A stretch of 64,000 nt of DNA from Psoroptes ovis. Its lineage: Eukaryota; Arthropoda; Arachnida; Sarcoptiformes; Psoroptidae. The notes beneath the pieces were generated by a model. The model ran no database searches, had not been told where the DNA came from, and saw only the letters and a list, made by a program, of their open reading frames with translations. A program made the position numbers and the translations under genes. Where the stretch lies: NCBI GenBank assembly GCA_002943765.1, contig PQWQ01000017.1:186001-250000 (forward strand), read 5' to 3'. This document shows positions 20,961-35,900 of this stretch, piece by piece. Position 1 is the first letter of the stretch; each line of letters opens with the position of its first letter.

Positions 20961-23900
20961 ATACAATGTGGGTAAAAAATGAATGTGAATGAAACCAAAA
21001 TATATTTTGACATACTTTTTTTTTTTGTTGAAAAAAAATAATTCCCAAAAGTTTTTCAAGTGAAAAATGTAAGAAAGAAATATTTCGCCGATTATAAGAT
21101 GAATGAGATCTGTTAGTTCACCATTATTACAATTACATGTGAATGTATGAGACCATAATGGCTGTATTATCAGAGAAAAAAAATTTCAAAATATTTTCGG
21201 CGAAAAAAAAAATTTAATTGAACTGTCAAAATATTTTAACAAATAGAATTTTCAAAAAGAAAAAAAAATACAGTGTTGAAACTGTGAAAGTACATTTATT
21301 TATCCGAATAAAAATACCGATAATGCCGAAAACACAGTGTAAACACAGACAGTTTACTCTGTTTATTTTAAATTTTGAAAAATTTGAAAATTTCTTTCAA
21401 AATTTTTTCATCAAAAACTAATTAGAAATCATTGAACAGAAAATGAAAACGAATCACTGCTAATCCATATAAAGAAATCATTTCATTGGAAATCCATTTT
21501 ACTGTAAAAAAAATTCTCAAAGAAAAATGAAATCTAATGAAATCATTTCAAATACTCTCTTATGGTGATGAATATATATTTTACAATCATTTTCTAATGA
21601 TGATAATTTCAAAAATTTTCATTTGACTTTTCATAGTTATTAATTCCATTTTATTATTATGATGATAATAATGAGAATTTTAACAAATCACCGACCCTTT
21701 GCATTCGACATTATTTTTTGTCAATCATCTGGTGGACCATTTTAAAACCAGTCAATGATTGTGGGTGCTTATTCAGTGCCTGTCGAATGCAAAGGGTTAA
21801 ATTACATTTGTAGCTGTAATTTGCAAGAGATTCTAAATTAAAACATATATTTCAACAAATGAAGCATATCGTGCACACACAATTAGATGATTTTGTAATG
21901 AATCCAATGAATGAATGAAATAGAAATCAAATTGAATCTCTTAGTAAATTGAAATTTTCCAAAAATTCCATTTTTAAAATCTCATATAAATTTTGATATC
22001 GTTGATATGCTTTGAAAAATTTTATTCTCAAATTTTATTCTAAAATTGAATGTTCATTAAATGAGTTAGACTAAAGAAAATGAGAATATTTCTCTGTGTA
22101 TTCAAAGAGTTTTATTTTAAAATTAAATTTCATTTATTCAAACAAAAAAAATTTGAAAAAATGAAATTCCCTTTGAAAAAAATTCTATTCAAAAATTTCA
22201 TTTTCATTTCATTAAAGAAACATTTTTTTTCTTGAAGAAACAATGAAATGACATTTAGAATTTGAAATAAAAAAAGAATGAAAGAGTTTGAAAGAGTCAA
22301 TTTTGTTAGAATTTTTTCCATTGAATAATAAACAATAGAAATTCAATTATTCAAAGAATGAAACACAGAATGAAATAATGAGAAATTTCCTCTCTTTTTT
22401 TTCTTGAAATTATTCAGTGAAAAATTCTGGAATTTCTTTCAAAATTTTGAAATTCTGTGCTTAAATCAAAAACTTTCATAACTTTTCAATTATCTTTGAT
22501 ACCAAAGAAAAAAAGAGAAAAAAATTCCCAGATTTTACCCCAAAATTGAAACTTGAATGAGAATTGAATTGAAAATTGAATCAAATGATGATGATGATGA
22601 TGATGATAAGTAATGAAAAAAAACAATGATAATGTCAAATTGTCTTTTAAATTTTTATTTTTTGTTTCTTAAAGATTTTGTTTAAATTTTTTTTTTTTTG
22701 TTTTTTTTTTTTTTTTTTTTTTTTTTGAAGAAAACAAAGAATTTTTTTTCAGCCATCACATGTGAATCGTCTCAAATCTTGGTTTGTTTTTTGTCTTTGG
22801 CTTGAATTTATTCTTATTCTTCGTATTTTTCTTATTTATTTTCTTTTGTTTATTTATTTTTTTTCATTATTTTGACATTTAAATTGTTTCTTGTTGTATC
22901 AACATTAAAAGAGAGAGAGGATACAGAATCAGAGACATGAAATGAGCTGAAATGAGTTTGAAATGGATGGTGTGTTTAAATGATGATGTTTGTTTTTGCA
23001 CCCAAATCTTAGACATAAAATAAAATCAAAGAAATAAAGCAAAACAATGTGCATTGTTATGACTAGAAGAATATTTTGATGTTTATTTTCTTGAAAATTC
23101 CAAAATTTCTTAAACAAAATCAATGCACTCATACACTACCCAGTCAAGACCTTAGAGAATATTAAACATGAGAAACATTATGTAAGACACATTAGAAGAG
23201 AAACAATAGCAGTAGAATTTTTCGGCACGAAAGAACGATGAATTTCAGCTTGGTTGTGTGATCTGATAGTCAAGCAAACATTGAAACAAACAAAGACAAT
23301 TTTAGAAAACATGAAAAAATTTTTAAATTATTCATGTTTAACATATTGTAATTATATGTTTGTTTTTGTCTGTTTGTTTTTGTGATTGTGATTTGTAATT
23401 TCTTAACAATTTTCGTAATTTCATTGTTAAGAAAATTTCAACTGAAATTTTTTCAGCTGAAAAAATTCTTTCTCTCATCGGAATTCTCCAGTTCGAAATT
23501 CTCCTCTAAAATTCTTGGAAATTTTCCTTTATTTCCAAAGCGAATTTCATTTCTTCATGATCAAATGTGAATTCTTTTCTATCAATTTTCAAGAATTACA
23601 ATGAAACATTTTGATTTTTTGCTTTGCAAGAAAAAGAAAGATTCTTGAAATTTTTTCTCTTTTTTTTGTTTACCACCAAAGAATTTCGATTGTCCAAGAT
23701 TTTAATTTAGACAATTTTCAATTTGGACCATTTACGATTTGGTCAAATTTCAATTTGGTCAAATTGAAAATTGTCCAAATTGAAAATTGTTTTATTTGTT
23801 TGTTCTGAAAGGCACTTGAAAAGTGTTTAAATGAATGAATCACTGAAATTATTGAATCTTTTGAACATTTTCACTAAATGTTTCTTTGGTCAAATTCACT

Positions 23901-26900
23901 CGATTTCGTTGGAGCCAACTCAAACGCAAAAACAAAGAACAATTGTCGAAGGTCAGTGTAATTTGTGATTATTTGACCCTTAGGTCGTTTGATCGATTGG
24001 ATCCATCTGATCCCTTGTATCCATTGTGATCTATTCAACCAAAAATAAATGAAAACAAATGTGTCTCTCGCAATATCTTATCCTAAAATAAAGAAAAATA
24101 TTCCAAAGAATTGTATTGAATTCCAAATACACAGAATTTACGAATTTATAATTCTTTTAATTTAACGTTTTATTATTATTTCATTTTAGCTTTGAATACA
24201 TAAACAAACATAAAAACAAATGAAACTAAATTATTATTATTATTATTATCATTGATTATATTGTTGTACGTGTCATCACGTATCAATTGTTGTGATTTTT
24301 CTTCTGGGTGAAAATCAAATGTTTTAATGAATCTTTGTCTTATTATGAATGAAGATTTGCCAAACATTTTCTTCGTTTTAATACAATCAAATAGATTTCA
24401 GCTCAATCCATAAGCAGCTCATCATCAACAACGATTGAAGATTTGATGATTATTACATTCTTAATGATCAAAATCATTTCCATTAAATCATTACCACCAT
24501 AAATATAACCCTTTTTCACCCTAAATCAAATGTTTCAAAATTGTTTCTTTCTTGATTCAATTAGTGTTAATTCCATTTATTCTCATTTAAAAGGCCATTA
24601 TTTTGATAAGTTATGACTTCAATGGGCTTTGATTTTGAAGGGTTCAAAGGGTTATACAAAGTTTTTCTGATGGTTTTTGTCAGCTTTTTCAATTTCGGCT
24701 TATCCATAAAATTGCCCATATCAATTATGTGAAATTGTTGAAATTGAATTGAAAATTTGAATCTCTTTTTGAAATGATTGATGAGTGTTGTGTGTGTTTC
24801 ATGTGTTGCGATGGAACGAATGAAAAAATCAAATTAAATTAAAATTGATTTGATTTTCTTCGATTTTATTTCATTTCATTTCATTTAATTTGATTCAAAG
24901 ATAAACCAACAAACTGAAGATAAATGATACCTTTGAGAATATACCACCAAATATCCCATGCCCATATCAAACGATTGAATGTGTCAGAGAGCGTACGATC
25001 AGTGTTTGATGTGTTTCATGGTGTTTGATGATTATTTACAGTCCCAGAAATCATCGTCAAAAGTGAAATTGAAATCTAGAACCGAGAAAAGCTCAAAAAT
25101 GCCCAGAAAAATCAATTTCAATTCAAACAATTTGATTGGATTTGATGATAATGATGGCCGTGGTGGTCCATGGTGATGATGATGCACCATCATCATTTCT
25201 CATTGATGATGATCTAATTTCATCGAAAATTTTCGAATCCAGTGAAAATATCAAATGACACCACGATCATTTATATATCTATAGTCTCTATAATCTATGA
25301 GAGACCATTTGCTTTGCTTAGCTTTGATTTGAAATTTGATTTCATTTTTATTTTGATTTCCTCCTATCTTTGATAGCTTTTACTAATCAAAAAATATTGA
25401 AAATTAATCCCAAAGACATTAGACATACGAAGGGGTATTTGGTTTATTTACCCCTTTTTGAATTCGCCAACACATTAAAAATTGAATAAAAAAAGTTTTC
25501 ATAGAAAACTTTAAATTAATGACTTTCAAATCGCCATTTTTGTATTCAGGGTAAATTTTTCTCGTAATTCTCGAAATTCTTATTTCGTAAATTCTTCTCA
25601 ATTTTTACTTAAAGATTCTGTCTTTAGAATCCTTCATATCTTCTGATCTAAAACAGTAATTTAACCCTTTAACTTCATTCATTTGTTTAAAATTCTTTGA
25701 TTTCACCCCCCTTTGTTTAAGATTCTTCGATTTCTCTTTTTTCTGAAGAATCTTTTTTCTGTTTGATTCCGTTGATGTTCTGCGAGATATTTGTGACAAA
25801 ATTTCCCATTATCTTGCAATTTGATCAATTCGGCAATCATCCATTGACAATTTATATTGAGTTGTCCCATAAGTTCTTGCCGATTATATCGTGGAAAATC
25901 GTCGAAAAAAATCAGCAAGAACTTATGGGACAATCTATTACAAATGATTCACGACAATCATTGTCATTAACAATCGACAATTATTTAATTACAATTTAAT
26001 TGTATTTCGTTTGAGGATCATTTACAGAACAGAATCTTAATTCATACAAAAACAGAAGAACATTTCATTTGCACTGAATTTCTTTGAAATTCTTGAATTT
26101 CTTGAAATTCAATGAAATTCTTGAATTTCTGGAATTTATTGAATTCCAAGATTCTCAGTGATTTCGATTTTGATTCTTGTTTTTTCATTGTCGAATGTGT
26201 CGAAAACATCATTTGACCATTCGAATCAATTCTTTGATCAAGTCTTAAGACTTACCATTTCTTAAAGAATCATCAATTTTCTTTAAATGTTTAAAAATCG
26301 AATTCAACGATTTTCATTAATTCATTGATTCCAATGATCATTTACCACCATTGGTGTGTGTTTGTGTGTGTGTATTACCACCACCGACTATTACTAATCG
26401 CTATCCGCTACCGCCTGCTGCGGCAGGCTAATGCTGTTTGCAGGCTCTGCGATTGATTTTTAAGAAAATTCTTCCTTAGACCCAAAGGATCCTTCCTTTG
26501 GACTGTCTCGAGCTGATTTTCTCCATCTCCAAGGTCCTGAGAACCTTCTGTTGTCTTCTGTGAACCCTTTTGGTCGGTGCCATCTGAGCCACCAACGATT
26601 TGAAATTGAGACCAAAAATCAAATATTAGGTTGTCCCATAAGTTTTTGCCGTTTTTCGAATGAAAAAAAAAATTTAAAAAACGGTAAAAACTTATGGGAC
26701 AACCTAATACAGCCAAGACGATTGAATTGAATCGAACACATTTGGTTTATGTATGCCAGGAGACAGAGAGAAAGCGGGTGAAATCAAATTTCGAAAAAAA
26801 ATCAAAATTAAATTGAATCAAATATGGTCTGTACCCAAAGTAAAAAGAAAAAATCAATTTTGAATTCTTATTATTCTTGTTGATGATATGATTTCAGGTT

Positions 26901-29900
26901 GTCGGAAAAGTTTTTAACGATTTTCAATCAGGCATTCAATTAGCATTTCTATTGAAACTATGCGCAAGAACTTTTCGGACAACCTTAACCAGCCAAACAA
27001 CAAACAGTAATAACAATAATCGAAAATCGAACCCTAAAAAAATGAGAAGAAAATTGAAATTCTTTGATTTTTATTGTTTTTGTCTCTGAAAAAATTCTTA
27101 GCTCCCACATTTCCCATTGATTCTTTGTCTTCGGATCCTCCACAGAAAATTCCATTTGTGTTTACTTATTTATATTTATTAGTTGTGTTTTTGTCTTTGA
27201 TTTTTTTTTTGAAGTTGAAATAAGACCAATTTGGTTGTCCGAAAAGTTCTGGCGTATTGAATCAATGGTAAATCAATTAGAAGGTTGATTAAAAATCCGC
27301 CAAAACTTTTCGGACAACTCTTAGAAATAACCATTTAAAAGTCAGAATCACATGGTATTTGCTCGAGTTTGTAGAATTTGTTTGTTTGTTTGTTTGCTGC
27401 TGCTGCTTTTGTCGAAGTTTGTTGAACCATAAACAATGGAAATTGATTCAAGAAATTGGATCAAAAGAAATATTCCGGGAAAAATATTTTCCCATTTTCA
27501 TTTCTTCGAAATGCATCATTTGCGATAAATCAAAATGATTTTCAGAAATCAAAATCAAATCAAATGATGAAATTCCTCATTTGATTCTTTGAAATCGATT
27601 TTGTTTTGTTTTGATTTGATTTTGGAGCAATATTCTAAGAAACAATCGGGTGGAAAAATGAAATAAAACAACAAAACAAACTTGAACCTTTGATTCTATG
27701 AGGTACTAAGCTTCGCTTGGGTGCTTCCCAGTGTGCTTCTTGGGCGCTCATTCGACTTCTTGGACGCTTTTCCTTATGATTCAGGGTCCTAAGACCTTTA
27801 ATTTTCCATCCAAACATTCGTGACGTTGCCTCAATTCCGATTATTCTTGGATTCGATTATTTCCACTGTTTCTCGTCGAATCAACGTTTTCACCCTAAAT
27901 CAATATATTGGCCACCTTAAATGTCCATGTGTTTACCCCCTTCTTAAACATTCCAACCGAACTAGACCCATACCAAAAACCAAAATTCAAATGTTTGTAA
28001 TTGTTTTGTTTGTTTACGACAAACATTTAAACAAACAAACAGACCAAATTATTGTTGTTTGTACCAAGCATTCGTTACAACTGACGACGATCATTACGAA
28101 TATCGAAATCGTCGTGGTGGTGGTGGTGGTGTACAAAAACATCTATTAGATTGTCCGAAAAGTTCATTCTGCTTAATCCAAATAGTTTGCTCATGAAAAT
28201 CGGCCAAAACTTTTCGGACAGTCTAATAAAATGAGAAAATTGATGCATCAGCAGAAATAATTCGAAAAAATTGTTACAAACAGAATTCTTGTTTGCTTTG
28301 TTCGGGTTTCTTTGGTTTGGTCTTTGGTCCTGTCAAATGAAAGGAATTCGGGGCCAAAGAATTCCGATTGGTTCCATTCGGATTCATTTCTGGTTGAAGG
28401 ATAATACTGCACTGATCATCATCATCCATACCATACCATCATTCATTAATCATTTGAATCATTCATGAGTTCTGGAATTTCGAAAAATTCTTCGTAAGAT
28501 TCTGAGGAATCATAATTTTTGATTTCAGAAGATTTTCATGAAAGATTATTACAGGATTTTAAGTTTTAATTCGGGCTTTTGAAATTGATTTTCGTAGTTT
28601 TAAAATTTAATTTCGTAATTTCATCGGTTCAAAATTGCATTGAAAACTACGAAAATCAACTTGAAAACTATGAAAATTAATTTTAAAACTACGAATTAAA
28701 ACTTGAAACCTTGTATGTTACAAACAAAAAACAGAACTATTAGGCTGTCCGAAAAGTTAATTCTGCTTAATCCAAATCGAGAGTTGCTCATGAAAACCGG
28801 CCAAAACTTTTCGGACAACCTTTAATATACATTTATTTTGAATCATAAGCATCAAAAATTAAAGTTTTTATAATTTATATATTTCGTAAATAAGAAAATT
28901 TTATTTTATTTTTTTTCTTTTGGCCAAAAAAACCAGTTTTTTCACAGACCATATTCGCGCGTCTTTGACCCTTATCATCATGACCTTATCACCTTTGCAG
29001 CGCTTCCGAAACCTTTGAGCTTCTCGCCACAAAGCTTGATGATTTATGGCCGCGTAAATTTGTTTCAAATCTCAAATAATCAATGAATTTTCAATCAATT
29101 TCGAAAGTCAAATGTGTCAATATCGATTCATCAAAATCATATTACTTATGAATGATATGATGACATTATTGTTTTATTAGGTTGTCCCATAAGTTCTTGC
29201 CGTTTTTTGAATTTTTTTTCATTCGAAAAACGGCAAGAACTTATGGGACAACCTAATATTTTGACATTTGAATTGTCACAAAATATTCATAAGAAATGAA
29301 AATTTCAACAATGATATTTTTTTTGATTGACATTATCACTTTACTCGCACACACACACACACAAACGAGTAAAAAATGTCGCCAAAATAATCTAATTTTG
29401 ATTATATTAGGTTGTCCGAAAAGTTCATTACGCTTAATCACTATAGAATTGCTCATGAAAATCGGCCAGAACTTTCCGGACAACCTACAATACATTGAAT
29501 CTAGGAATTGATGACAAATGGCATTTAATGGTAACAAATGTGATCACAACTGCCGATTTCTTCATATATTCATTACGAAATAATCATTATGTTTCATTGA
29601 TAATGGTGTATGAATAATATTTGCGAAAATTATTACGAAATTTAATCGAAAAATTCCAAATATCGAATTATAAATGCATAACATCAATGAAGACTCCCCC
29701 TAAAGCAGCAGAAATAGATCTTTGATAGACAACATCAACGAAGGATCGAGTATTGTCAAAGACGCTAGAAGAATTTCTTCGAAGAATCTTTGACGATTAT
29801 TCTAGTGTATATGGCTGCTGCTGATGTTGATGCATTATTGTTGGTGTTTTGGTGTCTGGGTCTGTTGATAATTGCCTTTCTGTGTGTCATTATCATTATT

Positions 29901-32900
29901 TGTGTATTTGATACATTTTCTATTGTCGCCTAGTCGTTCAATGTGTAATGTGTGTTTAGCTCTTGTTTACTTTGTCACAATTGTAATAATTCCATGTATT
30001 TATTCATTCATCTATTTATTTATTTTCATTAATCGTTTGTATTAATGTAATATCGGTTTATGTGTGTGTCTCTGTGTGTTGATATAATAAGCTTTTTATT
30101 CAAAGCTTTAATCTAACAAAAATCAAATCAAGAAACTGGAAAACGAATCAAATCAAATCAAATTGAATAGATTCGATTATGAATATTTATTCGAGACTTT
30201 TGATGAGAATTCAAATTACGAATAATGATGATTCAATGATTCTTCAGTTGACTTGACCTCGATAGGCCCCAGAAATATATTCTACATCACTAATACACCC
30301 GAATGAATCATGAATATTTAAGCATTCATTTCTTGTCTATTCATAGCTATCTTGTCAGTGGATGTGTGTGTGTGTGGGTTGTGTGTGTCTGAGTAGATTT
30401 GTTGGTTGTGTGTTTGTTTACATGTTCAAACATTAATATTTCACTGAACAAGAACAAGGCGAACATGGTCCCAAACATGTACCACCACCGACCACTGAAT
30501 ACATCATCATCATCGCATTATTTTTGGCCATTCCAGTTGACTTCGCCTATCAAATGGGTTTCGAAACCCTCTCATTCTCGACATAAACAAACAGACCAAA
30601 TGTGAATTCAATGTAAGAATCTTCATATATGCACATTTCGTGCATATATCATCGGCTGTGTTATTAATATTTTATTATTGGAGAATTTAAACAGAGAAAT
30701 GAAAAGTGAATTTCTTGAAATTTTCAAATTTTCATTTTTATTTCCGAAAAAATTAAAGACTATTCTTTACCCCATTCGTTGTTTGCTTGGCCCCAGTTTC
30801 ATGAATCTATCAGTGAAAAATCATCGAAAAGAATAGTCTTACACGCACACATATATATTAGGCTGTCCGGAAAGTTTTTGCCGATTATATCGTAGAAAAT
30901 CATTGGAAAATTGACACCAACTTTTCGGACAACCTAATATTTGTATTTCCTTAACCAAATAAAAAGAACTCTGTCGAAAATTATCCATGAAAAACATTGG
31001 TGTTTGTCTCTTATTATTCGTGCTATAAGGCTATAAGGCTAAAGCCTCGTTCGTGTATTCATTGAATCCATCATTTTATTTTGAAATTATTTAATATTCT
31101 TCCCGTTTATTTCGAAATTATATTCATGTTCATTATTTACTTATCAGTTTGTTTGTATATTCAAAAATAAGAAAAAAAAATGAAAGTGAAATGAAATAAG
31201 AATTGAAATTTAATTTTAAAGCCAACAACCATCACTTTTCAAAAAAAAAAAAAAAAAAAAAAAAAAATTCATATCCCATTATAATCTTCAGCTCCATCCA
31301 TTTATTCATTCATTCATTTATTATTATTAGGTTGTCCGATAAGTTTTTGCCAATTTTCTCATAATTCCCTACAATATAATCGGCAAAAACTTATCGGACA
31401 ATCTAATATTATGACTTATTGTGCCTTACATTTATTCATTTTGACTTAACATTTATTCATTTTGACTTATCGTTTATTTATTCAAGAATTCCGTATATTT
31501 TTTAGCCTTTATTCATCCCAGAAATTTGAAATTTCTTCAAAAAATTTTCAAATTAAGGAAATTCATTTCAAAGACTTTTGTTGATTGAATTTTTTCCAAA
31601 AATTCTGCCAAACATTCATATCATCATTGAATGCATCATCCATCGATTCCGTTCCGTTGATTCATTTATTTGTTTATTCAATTTAATATTTAATATCTTT
31701 GGAATATTCCCTTTTTCATGTTGTTTGTTTTGTTGTTCTAAAATAATAATTTTCCTTAATATTCATAATAATAATAATGATCATGATGATTATGATGATA
31801 TGCCAAGAATAATATTCAGAAGATATTATGGCATCGAATATCGAAAAAACAATGGATACGACAGGGTATAACGATGATGGATTCTTGTAATTTGTGCGAT
31901 GACTTTTCGAAATTCTTTTGCAGAATTGAATTCTTTCGTCTTATTTAAAATTAATTCTCTCTTGAAAAACAATAGATTCTTGTGATTATGATGAATAATG
32001 ATCATTACATTTTCAATGTATGATAATAATCGTGTGATAATGTTGGTGATGGTAGATGATGGTGGTGTGGTGGTACCTTGTATCAGGTTGTCCCATAAGT
32101 TCTTGCCTTTTTTTAATTTTTTTTCATTTGAAAAACGGCAAGAACTTATGGGACAACCTAATAGTATAGATTTGTTGTAGTGATGTTGTTCAAAGGCCAT
32201 AGCCGCATGGAATAATTTATTTTTTTGAAAAAATTTTCCTAAGAATTTTGACGCAGAGAATTTCATTTCGAATTTCTTTGAGATCTTGGAGCCTTAGCTT
32301 TCTCTTCGGCTTTAAAATGATCATCATTTCTTCGTGTTCATTATCATATCTGCTTCTATTTTTTTTATTAAAACATGATCATAATCATAAATGAATGATT
32401 GAATTAAGTCAAAAATAAGTCAAATATAAATAAATAATTCCCGAGAAATGCCCCAAAAAGTAAACATGAAAAATTTGTGTGCTTTTTCTTCTTGAAATTA
32501 TTCATGCCAGAATCTTCAAGAATCTTGAAAATCAAGAATTTCGCCATTAAGTAATTACATTTTCTTATTATTCTTTGAAATTCTTGAATTAATGCAAAGA
32601 TTTTCTCAAATTTCCAAAATTCAAAATTTCAACATAATCTCTCTTTCTCTTAACTTCTTAAGAATTAATTAAGATTAATTCAATCCATAAAAATTGAATT
32701 AAATTAGATGAAAATTGAATAAATCCAAGATGATTCTGGTGAATTAATGGTGATTGTTTTTGAGTCATTTTGAATCATTCATTCAATGAAATCTATTCAA
32801 AATGAAAATGATTAATCATTGATCTTCGTAAAACAAATGATCTTTTTCAGTCTGGTCACCTGCAATACAAGAATTTGACATTGGCCAGAATATTCCGCCA

Positions 32901-35900
32901 AATATTTTGGAAAAAATAACGCCAAAAAAGGACAAAATTCTTGAAATTTTTAATAAAATTTTTCAAATTCTTGAAAATTCCCAGAATTTCATTCGAAAAT
33001 TCAAAATTTTAGTATAAAATTCCATAAGCCAAAAGCTATAGAATTCAAAAAATTCAAGAAAAAACAACAAAAACAAAAACACGGTCCAATAGGGTCACAC
33101 ACATTCAAACAAGGCCTTTTGTTTTGTTTGTTTGTTTGTCATGCATTTTTTGTATTTTGAATATTTAATCATTGTTGTTGTTGTTGTAATACAATAAAAC
33201 AAATGAATATAAACAAAACAAATATTACAAAATTAAATTACAACTCTGAAATACACACATGAAAATTCAATAATTTACAAATCCCAATGGTCGAATATCT
33301 TTGTTTATTTAAATGTTCAATTCATGTATTTTTATACATGAATTTTCAATGAAATTCATGGAATTTAATATTCAAAGAATCCATTTCTTGGATTCTTGAA
33401 TATTCATTCCATCATTGATTCATTCTAAATTGATTCAAAGAATCATTTGCATTATTTGCCATATTTAATGATTCTTCGATTTCCAAATTCTTCCGATTCT
33501 TCAGATTTTTGTTTTTTCTCAAAAAATTTCTACGGCCAAGAATTCTGCAAATCGCGGCCACACCGAAAGAAAATCGATATTCGACTGCTGTTTATGTGTC
33601 GATCTGTTGTTGTTGTTTGCATTGATCGTTGTTGTTGTGTTGTATTGGGTTTGGATTTGAAATTTTCTACATTTTGTTTTTTTGCCTTTGGAACAAAATT
33701 TTTGAACTAAATGAAACTTTTGAAAAAATTTTAAATTAAAAAGTTTAAAAAACAACAAACATCCATTCATTTCATTCATCCATTTCATTCATTGATTTAT
33801 TTTCTATTCCTTTGATTCATTTGTTTATTTATTCGTTTGTTCATTCATTCATTCATTTGTTTACTTGTTCATCGTTGATTCATTGATTCATTCGTTTCGA
33901 TCAATTTTTTTCGATTAAACACTTTAGCTCTCAACCCATGAATCAAGTGGCGACCGTTTCGGTTTGAAATTTTGAATACATTCAATCCGATCCATTAGCC
34001 GATTCATACAAATCAATGAATTAGAATACTTTTTTCAGAATATGGAAAGATTGCAGAATTTATGAATTCAAGAATTTAAATAATTGAAAAATATTTTCAA
34101 AATCTCAAAATTCTTGATACAAACATGCATGAATCCCAAATTCCTTGGATTTCTGGTAAACCTCAGAAAAATTCTGGTAAACAAGATCCTTGTTCGTATC
34201 TACTTGATCGTTTCTTATGTAGTTTACTCGATCGTTCCTTATTTATTTTTTATAAATTCATTCATTCATGTATTTTCCTACCAATCCTGCCAATTTTAAT
34301 ACTTTATCCCCGTATTATCTCTTGAAATACTGAACATTGATATTCAAATTGAATTATCAAATTCTTCTGAATTTTATTTAACAAAAATTCTTGTTTATTT
34401 TGAATTTTCTTTTGGAAACAAAATAAATTCCAAATAAATCTTTCTTAAAAAAATAAATAAATTCCATTTCAATGTTTTAGGAATGATTTGAAATCATTCT
34501 GAAACATTTGAAACATTGGAATAACATGCACAAGACGATTTGAGAATTTCGAGGAATGAATAAAAATGCAAATTTCAATCTGATATTTTATTGATTATCA
34601 TCGATATCATATCGATGAATTTTCAATAATTCCTAGAATGAATTACATTTTTTCATTTCCATTCGACGATCATCATCGATTTCCAGTAAATTCATGTATT
34701 TTATGATGATTGAATCTTATTATTATTATAACATTTTATCAATTTTCTCTTTGAATGATATATCTTGGATGAAATTGAAATGTTTTTCGATTTGAATTTC
34801 ATTTTTTCTTGAATTTAGAATTGATTTTCATATGAATTCCTCATGAATCCATCCAATTTCGATCGAATTATACGAAAATTGATTCCAAGAGAACCAAAGA
34901 TGAAAGAACCATGTTCGATGATCGTAAATATTCAAATGTATTCAATAGAATTCAATAGAATTTAAAGAAATTCAAATATTTGTTCAATAATTTCACGTCG
35001 TTCATGATGATGATGATGATTATTATGTTTATGTGTTTAGTCAATTTTGCAATGTTTGTATTTGTTCAATGACGTTTCTCTGAAATTCCTTCTCAAATTA
35101 TCTTATTCGATGCCTTCAGTCAATCGTATCGATTCAATTCATTGCGGATCTTGTTTGTGGTTTCGGTTATTCGGTCTATTTTTGGTCGAATTCCCCATCG
35201 AACCCGAAGATGAACCCAAAAACCAATCTTCGATCATCATTGATCGAAGTTAATGATGCATAGAAATTGAGTTTGGTTCGAATTTGATTTTTGAATTGAT
35301 TTGGATTTTTGAATTTGAAAACTACGAACTTTAATGTATCGAACTCAATTTAATTCAATTTGTTCAAATTCAAACCATTAATAATAAGATTTATTTGTAT
35401 TTAATAATCTTTCTATTTACTTTGATATATTTGTTTACACGCCCACACACACTAATACAGTACCATATAGCCTCAATTGTTCCATGGATTCAATGGTGAT
35501 ACAGGTGAATATATCATCGTTGTATCGATTGTCACCGACTCAAGACGATAAAGCTGAACCATATGTTTATTTGGAAAAACTTCGATCATTTTCAAGTGAG
35601 TAATCAGTGCAAATCGACCAATGATTCACTAATTTTTCGGATTTTATTTTCACCTTTTGAACCTATTAGTTTGCCGACCACAAATCGAAAATTACATTGC
35701 CACATTTAAATTATCATTAAACGATGATTTCTATCGTTGTGGTACGACAAAAATTCATGATCAAATAACCGGTACACGTATCTACTATAACCGAATTGTT
35801 GTCGAATACGTTGATGCGAATGACCAACAGCAACAAAAATCTATTTATTTCAAATGTTCTCAACCAAACATTGATCGTTTGCTTGGTTTTAAAGTTGAAG

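Larger units (their letters stand above)
20403..35460 (+). other. 15-kb intron of the ZP gene, filled with MITEs and simple repeats
   Basis: Bounded by a GTAAGT donor and a TACAG acceptor. It holds eleven mariner-type MITEs, one piggyBac-type element, trinucleotide runs, poly-T and poly-A tracts and long AT-rich stretches. I found no further exon with a recognisable domain; the open frames within it are short and low-complexity. A slightly GC-richer patch at 26400-26600 contains a GCCTGC/GCAGGC hairpin, and another at 27710-27790 contains repeated GCTTC/GGGCGCT-like words; neither is identified. Unseen small exons or an independent gene cannot be excluded. Confidence 0.55.

Noticed and set aside
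26408..26716. Minus-strand frame with polar sequence GGSDGTDQKGSQKTTEGSQD
   Set aside because: It is more protein-like than its neighbours but runs straight into a type C MITE and has no homology I can name. Probably a fragment or chance.
29721..29805. Possible heat-shock element around AGAATTTCTTCGAAGAATC
   Set aside because: Spacing of the GAA/TTC units does not fit nGAAnnTTCnnGAAn, and no gene start is nearby.
21218..34325. Many 60-100-codon frames inside the ZP intron
   Set aside because: All are low-complexity products of AT-rich DNA; several run through MITEs, which shows they are not genes.
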